From the NCBI GenBank assembly GCA_028287235.1, contig JAQBQB010000025.1:62001-126000 (forward strand): DNA of 64,000 bases, given 5' to 3'. The notes beneath the pieces were generated by a model. The model saw only the letters and a list, made by a program, of their open reading frames with translations, was not told the origin of the DNA and searched no databases. How positions within the stretch are numbered: position 1 is the first letter of the stretch; every line of letters starts with the position of its first letter. Shown here in pieces: positions 16,399-24,015 of this stretch. Origin of the DNA: Gemmatimonadota bacterium (GTDB lineage Bacteria; Gemmatimonadota; Gemmatimonadetes; Gemmatimonadales; Gemmatimonadaceae). Made by a program: the position numbers and the translations under genes.

Positions 16399-17640
16399 AT
16401 GGCAAACAAGAAAGAAGGAAAGGCATCGGCCGCCGGCCCCAAGGCGGAACAGAAGCGCGCCGCCGAGGAGCGCGAGCGCGAGGGCGTCAAACACACCTCG
16501 CACGAGAAGAGCAAGTTTCTCCGCGGCGACCGCATCGATCCCAATCCGATCGACGGGTCGGAGTCCGTCGCCGATCTGATCGACAACGCCTTCCTCGCGT
16601 ACAACGCGGCGCGCCTGCGCGAAGCCTGTGGCCTCTTCACCAAGAAGATGCTCGAGCCCGACGTGACCGTCGGTATGACGCTCACGGGCGCACTGACGCC
16701 CGCGGGACTCGGCATGGCCGCGCTCATTCCGCTCATCGAGAGCGGCTTCGTGGACTGGATCATCTCCACGGGCGCGAATCTCTATCACGACACGCACTTC
16801 GGCCTCGGTCTCGCGATGCATCGCGGAAACCCGCAGGAGTCCGACGTCGTGCTGCGCCAAGAGGGCGTCGTTCGCATCTACGACATCTTCTTCGACTACG
16901 ACGTTCTGCTCTCGACCGACGCGTTCTTCCGGAAGGTCATCCAGGGAGCGGAATTCCAGCGCCCGATGTCGAGCGCCGAGTTCCATCATTTGTGCGGCAA
17001 GTACGTGCGCGAGCGCGAGCGGGCGCTGGGACTCGGACAGAAGTCGCTGCTGTCGGCCGCGTATCAGGCGGGCGTTCCCATCTACACGTCGTCGCCCGGC
17101 GATTCGTCGATCGGCATGAACGTCGCGGCGCTCGCGCTCGAGGGGAACAAGTGCACGATCGATCCGAACATGGATGTGAACGAAACGGCGTCGATCGTGC
17201 TCACCGCCAAGCGCGGCGGCGGCAAGTCCGGCGTATTGATTCTCGGCGGCGGCAGCCCGAAGAACTTCATGCTTCAGACGGAACCGCAGATCCAGGAAGT
17301 GCTCGGTATCGACGAGAAGGGGCACGACTACTTCCTGCAGATCACCGATGCGCGTCCGGACACCGGCGGTCTCTCCGGCGCTACACCTGCCGAAGCCGTG
17401 AGTTGGGGCAAGATCGATCCCGACCGTTTGCCCGATGCCGTCGTGTGCTATCTCGACTCCACCGTGGCACTGCCGCTGCTCACGTCGTACGCGCATGCGC
17501 GTCACGCACGGCGGCCGCTCAAGCGGTTGTACGACCGCCGCGATGAGATGATGAATCTCTTACGGAGCGAGTTCGAGAAGGCCGGCCACGAGCCGGTGGC
17601 GGCGGAGGATGCGGACTCGAAGCTGCCGATGCACCGTTAG
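16399..17640 (+). CDS. Deoxyhypusine synthase-like protein (possible homospermidine-forming enzyme)
   Basis: A 413-residue member of the deoxyhypusine synthase family. [41 protein letters not shown] and EAVSWGKI are all conserved NAD and spermidine-binding segments. K288 in GGGSPKNF aligns with the catalytic lysine of the human enzyme (GGGVVKHH). Bacteria lack eIF5A, so bacterial homologues are thought to move the aminobutyl group to putrescine (homospermidine) or to other acceptors. It has a basic, low-complexity N-terminus of about 45 residues. Its stop overlaps that of the convergent MBL gene. Confidence 0.9.
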   Translation: MANKKEGKASAAGPKAEQKRAAEEREREGVKHTSHEKSKFLRGDRIDPNPIDGSESVADLIDNAFLAYNAARLREACGLFTKKMLEPDVTVGMTLTGALTPAGLGMAALIPLIESGFVDWIISTGANLYHDTHFGLGLAMHRGNPQESDVVLRQEGVVRIYDIFFDYDVLLSTDAFFRKVIQGAEFQRPMSSAEFHHLCGKYVRERERALGLGQKSLLSAAYQAGVPIYTSSPGDSSIGMNVAALALEGNKCTIDPNMDVNETASIVLTAKRGGGKSGVLILGGGSPKNFMLQTEPQIQEVLGIDEKGHDYFLQITDARPDTGGLSGATPAEAVSWGKIDPDRLPDAVVCYLDSTVALPLLTSYAHARHARRPLKRLYDRRDEMMNLLRSEFEKAGHEPVAAEDADSKLPMHR

Positions 17641-18428
17641 CCCGCCACCCGCCGGCGAGCTGCCTTCACGAGATTTCGCCGCGAGTAGTCTCCACGCGAC
17701 GCGACCGCGCTCATCTCTTCGCCGCCGAGTACGCGGCGAACGATGGCGCGGTCGCTCCAGCCCTCGGCAACGCGCCGCTCGATCGTCTGGAGTGTGTCGC
17801 CCAGCCACTCGATCTTCGCCGTGATCGCCTCGACGGGCCTACCGACGAAGCCGCGGTGTGCGTCGAACATCCGCGCCGGCGACAGTGCGAGGACGGTACG
17901 CAGACTGTCGATGATCGTATACGGATCTTCGCTCGCGTGGAGGATGCGCGCGCGAACGCCGAGCCACAGGTCGCCGGAGAACAGCGTGCCCGTCGCCGCG
18001 TCCCACACTGCTTGATGGTCGGTCGAGTGCCCCGGTGTGTACAGACACTGCATTCCCGACGCGTCGAAGCCGGCGAGCGGCGTCGACAACGACGGCGGGT
18101 GTCCCCACACCACGCGGCGATAGAGTTGGATGCCCGGTAGCGCGCGCAGCGTCGCTTCGGTGTCGGCGCGCATCAGCAGTGGAATGCCGCGGCTCGCGAG
18201 GAGCGGCACGTTGCCCGCGTGGTCTTCATGCCAGTGCGTGACGATGGCGCCGCGGACACGAAGCCGTTCGACCGCCTCGAGGAGCGCGCGGCGCGCGCGA
18301 TGAAAGCCGGTGTCGATCATCACGCCGCGCACGACGTAGGCACTCACGTCCATTCCAGCGGCGCGACTTCCGGGGCTGTTCATGCGCAGACGTGTGACGT
18401 CGCCGTATCGATCGATTAAGAGAGCCAT
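17637..18428 (-). CDS. MBL-fold metallo-hydrolase
   Basis: A 263-residue metallo-beta-lactamase-fold hydrolase. THWHEDHAG gives the HxHxDH metal motif, [10 protein letters not shown] the next histidine, LFSGDLWLG the bridging aspartate and FDAHRG the last histidine. The C-terminal 60 residues form a helical region seen in hydroxyacylglutathione-hydrolase-like and lactonase-like members. It has no signal peptide. The substrate is unknown; family members cleave thioesters, lactones or phosphodiesters. It starts at ATG 18428, close to but divergent from the GreA gene. Confidence 0.87.
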   Translation of the reverse strand: MALLIDRYGDVTRLRMNSPGSRAAGMDVSAYVVRGVMIDTGFHRARRALLEAVERLRVRGAIVTHWHEDHAGNVPLLASRGIPLLMRADTEATLRALPGIQLYRRVVWGHPPSLSTPLAGFDASGMQCLYTPGHSTDHQAVWDAATGTLFSGDLWLGVRARILHASEDPYTIIDSLRTVLALSPARMFDAHRGFVGRPVEAITAKIEWLGDTLQTIERRVAEGWSDRAIVRRVLGGEEMSAVASRGDYSRRNLVKAARRRVAG

Positions 18429-18545
18429 CGCTCCGTGTACCGTTTGCGGGAGTGCGTACCGGAGGATACCTTCACAGAGTCAGTGGCGCCCGGCCCCATC
18501 ATGGTCGGGCGCTCCAGTTTTTGGTCGCCCAATGTCGGTTGGAAT

Positions 18546-19022
18546 ATGCTCGAAGAACTGAAAAAGAAACTCGCGCGTGAGGCGGAAGCCCTGCAGTTCG
18601 AGCTCAACGTCACCTTGCCGAGCGAGATCCGGAAGGCGGTTGAGCACGGCGACCTCCGTGAGAACAGCGAGTACAAGGCCGCGCTCGAGCGGCAGCGGTT
18701 CGTCCAGGCCCGCCTCGGTCAGCTGCACGAACGGTTGAGCAAGATCGCGTCGATCGACCCGGCGCAGATTCCCACCGATCGCGTCGGTCTCGGTTCGCGC
18801 GTCGTCGTTCAGGATGAGAAGAGCAAGGTCAAAGAGACCTACTCGATGGTGTTCGGCGACGGGCTCGAGCTGGAAGAAGGGCATGTCACGATGGCGTCGC
18901 CGATCGGACGCGCGCTGCTCGGCAAGGCGTTAGGCGAGATCGCGTTTCTCAGGCTTCCGGCCGGGATGCGTCAGTTGAAAGTCGTGGAGCTCCAGACCGT
19001 CCACGACTTGGGCGACGCATAA
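18546..19022 (+). CDS. GreA/GreB-family transcription elongation factor
   Basis: A 158-residue protein of normal GreA length when started at ATG 18546. The N-terminal coiled coil carries the acidic tip HGDLRENSEYKAA, which enters the RNA polymerase channel and stimulates cleavage of backtracked RNA. The C-terminal FKBP-like domain reads VGLGSRVVVQDE and SPIGRALLGKALGE. An in-frame extension to 18435 would add 37 unconserved residues that look like promoter DNA, so it was rejected. Confidence 0.9.
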   Translation: MLEELKKKLAREAEALQFELNVTLPSEIRKAVEHGDLRENSEYKAALERQRFVQARLGQLHERLSKIASIDPAQIPTDRVGLGSRVVVQDEKSKVKETYSMVFGDGLELEEGHVTMASPIGRALLGKALGEIAFLRLPAGMRQLKVVELQTVHDLGDA

Positions 19023-19025
19023 GAC

Positions 19026-20660
19026 TCAGCTCGCGACAGCCACCAGTGTGTGCGGCACCGGATGGCGATGGATGATCGTCGTCCGCATCACGCGCTCGAA
19101 GCGCGCGAAGAGCTCGGGATCGAACAGCTTGCCGCTGTCGGCCGCCATCATGGTCAGCGCCTGCTCGCGGGTAAAAGCCGGGCGGTAGGGACGGTCGGTG
19201 GTCAACGCATCGAACACGTCGGCGACGCAGACGATGCGCGCGCTGAGCTCGATGTTCTCGCCGGCGAGCTTGTCGGGATAACCGCGGCCGTCCCAGCGCT
19301 CGTGGTGCCCGCGAACCATCGGCAGAATGTCCCATGGGAAGTCGATGTCGCGCAGCAGGTCGCTGCCGGCCGGCGCATGGCGCTCCATGACCTCGCGCTC
19401 CTCGTCGGTGAAGCGGCCCGGTTTGTTCAGGATCTCCGGCGGCACCACGATCTTGCCGACGTCGTGCAGCAGCGCGCCGATGCGGAACCAGAACATCGTG
19501 ATCTCGTCGTAGCCCACGTCACGCGCCAGGGCGCAGGCGTAGTCGGCGACCCGCTCGCAGTGGCCGTGCGTATAAGCGTCGCTCGACTCGATCGTCTGCG
19601 CCCAGTTGGTCACGACGTCGTAGAACTTTCGTTCGAGGCGGCCGATGCGACGCTCGAGGTCGGCCACGTTGTGCTGCGCGCGGAGCTTGCCGAACAACCG
19701 ATGTGACAGCGACAGCGCCTGGAGCATCTCGCGGTTCTTGCCCATGCGCTCGTAGAGCTCGGCCTGTTCGCGCGCCGTTTCGGCGGCGAGGAGCGAGTCC
19801 TCACGGTTGGTCGCAATCTCGAACGCGAGGGCGAGATGGCGTTCGGAGTCGTCGTACGCGCCGCGTAGCCGCGCAATGACCCCGAGGTGCCGGTATGTCT
19901 CGCTCAGCGAGCGTTGATCTCCCGCCTCGATCGCATCGGCGAGCACGGTGTGGCAGAGCTGGGCGGCGCGATCGATGTCTCCCCGGGCGAGCCAGAGCGC
20001 CGTCGAGTTGATCAGCGCCAGCAATCGGTGGGTGACGTCGCCGCATGCGTCGCAATGCGTGACCGCCTCGTCGTACGCCGCTTGCGCCTCGTCGAGGCGG
20101 TCGAGCTGCGTGTACACGAGGCCCATGTTGTTGAGCACCGGGCCGAGGTATTCTCGGTGTCCCGCTGCGCGCCACGTTGCCAGGCAGGCACCGAAGTGAT
20201 CGAGCGCCGCGCCAAGATTTCCGCGCATGCTCGCGATGATTCCAAGGTTCTGGGAGATGATCGCCTGCAGGCGTTCGTCGCGAGCCGTCGTCGCATGCCC
20301 GAGGGCGGTCGCGTAAAGAAGGTCGGCATCGTCGAGGTTGCCGCGGAGTAATTGCGTGCCGGCCATCCAGTTCCATGCGTGCGCGACACCGTCGAAGTCG
20401 TCGAGCGCTTCGGCAATCCCGAGCGCCGCGGCAAAGCAGTCGAACGCCGTTTCGAACTGACCTTCGTCGACATAAGTCCCGGCAATGCGACGAATGATCG
20501 CCGACGCTGTGACGCCCTCGCCCTCCCGTAACAAATACAACGCCGTTTCGTACCGCTGCCGCGCGACCGCACGCGCTCCCGACCGCTCCGAGCGCTGCGC
20601 CTCATCGAGCAGCCCAGCGATCATCGGACGCAACACAGATGGTTCGAACGGCGGAGTCAT
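19026..20660 (-). CDS. TPR-HD-GYP protein, probable cyclic-di-GMP phosphodiesterase
   Basis: A 544-residue cytoplasmic protein. Residues 1-335 are TPR-like helical repeats ([37 protein letters not shown]) and residues about 340-530 are an HD-GYP domain. HDVGK near residue 399 and [11 protein letters not shown] near residue 450 are both intact, so hydrolysis of cyclic-di-GMP is likely. It is the last gene of a four-gene minus-strand operon and overlaps the sigma-54 activator by ATGA. Its TPR part is visibly homologous to the separate TPR protein two genes upstream, suggesting duplication followed by fusion to HD-GYP. It has no receiver or PAS domain, so input probably comes through protein contacts. 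Confidence 0.93.
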   Translation of the reverse strand: MTPPFEPSVLRPMIAGLLDEAQRSERSGARAVARQRYETALYLLREGEGVTASAIIRRIAGTYVDEGQFETAFDCFAAALGIAEALDDFDGVAHAWNWMAGTQLLRGNLDDADLLYATALGHATTARDERLQAIISQNLGIIASMRGNLGAALDHFGACLATWRAAGHREYLGPVLNNMGLVYTQLDRLDEAQAAYDEAVTHCDACGDVTHRLLALINSTALWLARGDIDRAAQLCHTVLADAIEAGDQRSLSETYRHLGVIARLRGAYDDSERHLALAFEIATNREDSLLAAETAREQAELYERMGKNREMLQALSLSHRLFGKLRAQHNVADLERRIGRLERKFYDVVTNWAQTIESSDAYTHGHCERVADYACALARDVGYDEITMFWFRIGALLHDVGKIVVPPEILNKPGRFTDEEREVMERHAPAGSDLLRDIDFPWDILPMVRGHHERWDGRGYPDKLAGENIELSARIVCVADVFDALTTDRPYRPAFTREQALTMMAADSGKLFDPELFARFERVMRTTIIHRHPVPHTLVAVAS

Positions 20661-21715
20661 CGCGCCGAACCCGCGTCAGCGCACGCGCGCGTCGCCATCT
20701 TCTTCGCCAACGTGGGCCTGGAAATGCCGAGCAATCGTGCCGCGGCTGCCTGATTTCCGCCGGTGATCTTCAACGTCAACGCCACGGCTTCGCGCTCGAC
20801 GTCCTCGAGCAACTTTCCGTTGCGCGGGATTCGAATGTCGCCGATGCTGTCGTCCGGCTCCACGACACGAGTCGTTCGGCGCTGGATCAACAGATGCTCC
20901 GCACGAACCATCACGGAGTCGGCGCTCAGGATGGCGGCCCGCTCCACCACGTTCTTCAGCTCGCGCACGTTTCCGGGCCAGCGGTGGACCAACAAGGCGG
21001 CCACGGCGTCGTCGGAAAAGCGTTTCGCCGGCTGATAGTCGCGCGTCTCCTCGTCGAGAAAATGCCGCGCGATCTGCTCGACGTCCTCTAAGCGGTCGCG
21101 GAGCGGCGGAAGTGTGATCGAGAAAACATTCAGGCGATAGTACAGATCCTCGCGGAACTCACCGGTTCCAACGACCTGCTCCAGCAATGGGCTGGCGGCG
21201 GCGATGATGCGACACTCGATTGGAAACTCGTTCAGCCCTCCAAGCCGGCGAACCCGCCGCGATTCCAGCGCGCGGAGCAGCTTGGGTTGCAGTTGTCGGG
21301 GGAGGTGATGGACCTCGTCGAGGAAGAGCGTTCCGAAGGCCGCGAGCTCGAGCAGGCCCTGCTTGCGCGCCTGTGCCCCGGTGAACGCGCCGCGTTCGTG
21401 GCCGAACAACTCGGACTCGAGCAGGTTCTCGGGGATCGCCGCGCAGTTGATGGCGACGAACGGTTCGTTCGCGCTCGCTCCGGCGTAGTGAATACCGCGG
21501 GCGAACAGCTCTTTGCCGGTACCGGTTTCACCGATGAGCAGCACCGTCGTCCGACGAGTCGCCGCTACTCGCTCGGCCATCTTGATGGCATCGCGAAGAA
21601 TGGCGCTATCGCCAACGACATTTTGAAAGCCGAAATCCGGCTCGACTGCGACGGCTCCGGAAACGCCGACTTCGGCGGTATCCAAACGGACCTCGTGAGC
21701 GGTGTGAACGACCAT
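20657..21715 (-). CDS. Sigma-54-dependent transcriptional activator without N-terminal sensor domain
   Basis: A 352-residue AAA+ enhancer-binding protein. Walker A GETGTGKE lies at 62-69, the sigma-54 contact loop GAFTGA at 109-114, Walker [11 protein letters not shown] at about 128-136, and a Fis-type helix-turn-helix at about 310-340 ([20 protein letters not shown]). The usual receiver, PAS or GAF domain is missing; only about 30 residues precede the AAA+ domain, as in PspF. Control must therefore come from another protein, and the co-encoded TPR proteins are the obvious candidates. It sits 27 bases after the TPR gene and overlaps the HD-GYP gene. A -24/-12 promoter precedes the whole operon. 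Confidence 0.95.
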   Translation of the reverse strand: MVVHTAHEVRLDTAEVGVSGAVAVEPDFGFQNVVGDSAILRDAIKMAERVAATRRTTVLLIGETGTGKELFARGIHYAGASANEPFVAINCAAIPENLLESELFGHERGAFTGAQARKQGLLELAAFGTLFLDEVHHLPRQLQPKLLRALESRRVRRLGGLNEFPIECRIIAAASPLLEQVVGTGEFREDLYYRLNVFSITLPPLRDRLEDVEQIARHFLDEETRDYQPAKRFSDDAVAALLVHRWPGNVRELKNVVERAAILSADSVMVRAEHLLIQRRTTRVVEPDDSIGDIRIPRNGKLLEDVEREAVALTLKITGGNQAAAARLLGISRPTLAKKMATRACADAGSAR

Positions 21716-21742
21716 AGCCGGCGTCGGGAGACGCCCTCTGCG

Positions 21743-22801
21743 CTACAAGTATCGGCCGGAGTCTCCGCCGCTCAACTGTTTTCGAATTCGATCAGCCCAT
21801 TTTGGCATTCCGATCCGTTGAAAGGCGTCTAGCGCGGCCTCCCAGACCTCGCGCGCGTTGGCGACTTCGCCGGACGCATGGAGCGCCATGCCGAACTGAT
21901 AGAGGATCTCGGCGCCCAGCAACGCATCTTCGACGATCGCGCAGAGTGTGAGCGCGTATCGAAGGGTGTCAGCCGCGTCGGCGTGGTTCCCCGACAGACG
22001 TTCGTGGGCCCCACGCAACTTGAGCGCGGCGGCGAGGCGCACATCATCGCCGCGCACCTCGGCGATTTCCAGCGCGCGGCTCAACGATACGTTCGACTCG
22101 TCCAACCGGCCCATCGTGAGTTTGAGCTCGGCGCGATTCTCCTCGAGAATTCCCTCGGACATGAGGTCGCCGCGCGCGCGGGCGATGCCGAGCGCGCGAT
22201 CGTACATGGACTGCGCGTCGTCGAACCGCTCTTCCCGCACATACATGAAACCGAGGTTGTTCAAGACCGCGCACAACGGCTGCAGATCGTTCGTGGCCTC
22301 GAACATCGTGATACACCTCCGCCAGTGCGCGGTGGCGGCGGCAAGATCTCCCTCGATGTCGGCGACGATGCCCAGGTTCTGCGCGACCAATCCCTCCAGC
22401 CGCGTCTCGCCACAGCTATCCGCGAGCGAGAGCGCCTCCGTCATGAGGCGCGTCGCCCGATGCAGATCGCCGCGGCGAAGCGCCAGCGTTCCCAGATGGT
22501 TGAGCGCGTGAGCGCGTCCCGCGTCGTACCCGAGTTCGGACGAGATCGCGAGGCTGCGGAGATACAGCGGCTCGGCTTCTGCTGTGCGTCCACGATCGCA
22601 CAGCACCGACGCCTGCCAGCGCAGGACGTCGGCGAGCAGCGAGCTTTTCTCGTCCGTTCCGAGCAGCGCCAATGCTTCGCCATTCAGCTGCACGGCGTCG
22701 TCCGGTGAATCGCCGAAACCCGCCGCGCGCGCCAGTTCGGCGAGGCGGCGGGCTTCGACTGTCCCGTTGAATCTCCTATCCTTCGGAGCTGCGTGTGCCA
22801 T
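21743..22801 (-). CDS. TPR repeat protein of the sigma-54/HD-GYP operon
   Basis: A 352-residue all-helical protein with six or more TPR-like repeats (LAQNLGIVADIEGDLAAA-type and VLNNLGFMYVREERFDDAQ-type units) and no catalytic or membrane segment. It shares repeat wording and order with the N-terminal half of the HD-GYP protein at 19026-20660, so the two are paralogous over about 300 residues. ATG 22801 lies 17 bases after the lipoprotein stop. A longer in-frame reading to 23446 is only a shadow of the lipoprotein gene. It is a likely scaffold or inhibitor acting on the neighbouring activator, by inference from context. Confidence 0.85.
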   Translation of the reverse strand: MAHAAPKDRRFNGTVEARRLAELARAAGFGDSPDDAVQLNGEALALLGTDEKSSLLADVLRWQASVLCDRGRTAEAEPLYLRSLAISSELGYDAGRAHALNHLGTLALRRGDLHRATRLMTEALSLADSCGETRLEGLVAQNLGIVADIEGDLAAATAHWRRCITMFEATNDLQPLCAVLNNLGFMYVREERFDDAQSMYDRALGIARARGDLMSEGILEENRAELKLTMGRLDESNVSLSRALEIAEVRGDDVRLAAALKLRGAHERLSGNHADAADTLRYALTLCAIVEDALLGAEILYQFGMALHASGEVANAREVWEAALDAFQRIGMPKWADRIRKQLSGGDSGRYL

Positions 22802-22818
22802 CCGACATGCGTCCGAGA

Positions 22819-23409
22819 CTACTGATCTTCGCCAACCGTGATGATGTAGCCCGAGAAATGCCAGATCGTGGTGATGGCGGTCTGGTTGAGCAGATTCACG
22901 TTGATGTTCAGCAGCTCGGTGATCGTCGTGATGTGCGTGCTGTCGGGGAAATAACCGACGCCGAGCGACAACGGACTCACCAACCCGCCGTTGCGCGCCT
23001 GCGTGTTCCGCAGATCCTGCGTCGCCACGAGCGGCAGATTGAAGCGCAGCCCGTGCGGCGCGAACTCGTACGCCACCTTCGACCCGGCGAGCGCCGTCAC
23101 GGTGATGCGCGTGCCCATGGGTGCGGCAAGCGGCGGAACGATGACCGAGAAGCCCGCGCCCGGGATGACGATCGCGGTGCCGAGCAGGCCCACGGTGCCC
23201 GACGCGGAGAGGTTCGCCGCGAGCGGCGTGTTCCGCAGCAGCGGCGTGATCGTTTTCGGCGCGCCCAGCAAGGTGCCGAGCAACGAGTGCGACGCCGCGG
23301 TCGGCGGAGCTACGGCCGTGGCGGGGGCAACGGGATTGGCCTGGTCGCACGCGGCGAACAGGGTGACGGCGAGCGTGATGGTTAACGTGCTTAGTATGCG
23401 TCGGCGCAT
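22819..23409 (-). CDS. Lipoprotein with C-terminal HFSGY motif, first gene of the sigma-54/HD-GYP operon
   Basis: A 196-residue protein with a lipobox LFAAC at residues about 17-21. It has a beta-rich middle with a ZU5-like look (GFSVIVPPLAAPMGTRITVTAL, then YEFAPHGLRF) and the C-terminal HFSGYIITVG. A second protein of the same build lies at 56713-57414. ATG 23409 was chosen because residues before it do not form part of the signal peptide. Being surface- or periplasm-anchored at the head of a regulatory operon, it may be the sensed or produced envelope component. Its function is unknown. Confidence 0.8.
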   Translation of the reverse strand: MRRRILSTLTITLAVTLFAACDQANPVAPATAVAPPTAASHSLLGTLLGAPKTITPLLRNTPLAANLSASGTVGLLGTAIVIPGAGFSVIVPPLAAPMGTRITVTALAGSKVAYEFAPHGLRFNLPLVATQDLRNTQARNGGLVSPLSLGVGYFPDSTHITTITELLNINVNLLNQTAITTIWHFSGYIITVGEDQ

Positions 23410-23464
23410 AGCACTGCTCCTCAGGGAAAATAAGAAAACACAACATCCAGCCGAGCCCGTCCTA

Positions 23465-23480
23465 AGCACCGCTCGTGCCA
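23465..23480 (-). promoter_or_regulatory. Probable sigma-54 (-24/-12) promoter of the lipoprotein/TPR/activator/HD-GYP operon
   Basis: Read on the minus strand the sequence is TGGCACGAGCGGTGCT. The -24 block TGGCACG is perfect, and the GG and GC pairs are separated by exactly 10 bases. The -12 block is GTGCT rather than TTGCT, one mismatch. It ends about 56 bases before the ATG at 23409, giving a leader of roughly 45 bases. The operon it would drive encodes a GAFTGA-containing activator, so autoregulation is likely. Confidence 0.65.
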
Positions 23481-23507
23481 GTGGCGTAAGACATTGCACG
23501 ATAGGAG

Positions 23508-23582
23508 TTTACACAATTTCCGCCTCGCGGATCGCCCCCGATGTGCAAAGTATTTTTGCACCGAATTTTTCGCTTGTGTAAA
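23508..23582. promoter_or_regulatory. Candidate upstream activator sites (palindromes) for the sigma-54 promoter
   Basis: Two inverted repeats lie just upstream of the -24 box. TTTACACAA (23508-23516) pairs with TTGTGTAAA (23574-23582), and inside them GTGCAAA (23543-23549) pairs with TTTGCAC (23555-23561) around a five-base centre. Enhancer-binding proteins bind palindromes at such distances (about 30-100 bases) upstream of -24. They could equally serve the divergent padR gene at 23683. Confidence 0.4.
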
Positions 23583-23654
23583 GATTCTTCGCCGTCCGTC
23601 GAATCGGCCGTGTCGTCCACCAGCGCTTGACGCCCGCCGCTCGCGATCCAATCT

Positions 23655-23675
23655 TCCCCGTACCTGGTACGGGGA
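23655..23675. promoter_or_regulatory. Perfect palindrome overlapping the padR ribosome binding site
   Basis: TCCCCGTACC, one T, then GGTACGGGGA: 10-bp arms with a single central base. The right arm contains the GGGGA that serves as ribosome binding site for the ATG at 23683. It is well placed as a PadR operator for autorepression, and as RNA could hide the ribosome binding site. Confidence 0.55.
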
Positions 23676-23682
23676 GAGACCG

Positions 23683-24015
23683 ATGGCCGCGAAACCGATG
23701 GACCTCCTGCAAGGCACCCTCGACGTGCTCGTCCTTCGCACGCTCGCCTGGGGCTCCATGCACGGCTACGCCGTGTCGCGCTCCATCCACCAGCGCACCG
23801 ACGGCGTGCTCGAGATCGAGGACGCGCCGCTCTACAAAGCGCTGCACCGCCTCGAGCAGGCCGGATTCGTCTCCGCCGAATGGGGACTCTCCGAGAACAA
23901 CCGGCGGGCGCGCTATTACGCACTCACCCCTGCCGGACGCCGGCAGCTCCGCACCGAGGAGAGCGCGTGGCGCCGCTACGCCGAGGCCGTGTTCAAGGTG
24001 CTGGAGCCCACGTGA
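23683..24015 (+). CDS. PadR family transcriptional regulator
   Basis: A 110-residue winged-helix repressor: MDLLQGTLDVLVLRTLAWGSMHGYAVSRSI, the recognition region APLYKALHRLEQAGFVSAEW, the wing NNRRARYYALTPAGRRQL, and a short C-terminal dimerisation helix. ATG 23683 has GGGGAG 7 bases upstream, lying within a palindrome that is its likely operator. It overlaps the permease gene by GTGA. PadR-ADOP pairs are frequent in Acidobacteria and Gemmatimonadota. The inducer is unknown. Confidence 0.93.
   Translation: MAAKPMDLLQGTLDVLVLRTLAWGSMHGYAVSRSIHQRTDGVLEIEDAPLYKALHRLEQAGFVSAEWGLSENNRRARYYALTPAGRRQLRTEESAWRRYAEAVFKVLEPT

Noticed and set aside
18435-18545. 37-residue N-terminal extension of the GreA-type protein
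   Set aside because: The extension does not resemble GreA and spans promoter DNA; the family length fits ATG 18546.
21743-23446. 567-residue reading of the TPR gene
   Set aside because: The extra part overlaps the HFSGY lipoprotein gene in another frame.
23481-23498. Plus-strand TGGCG...TTGCA resembling a second sigma-54 promoter toward padR
   Set aside because: GG and GC are 11 bases apart instead of 10 and the -24 block is poor.
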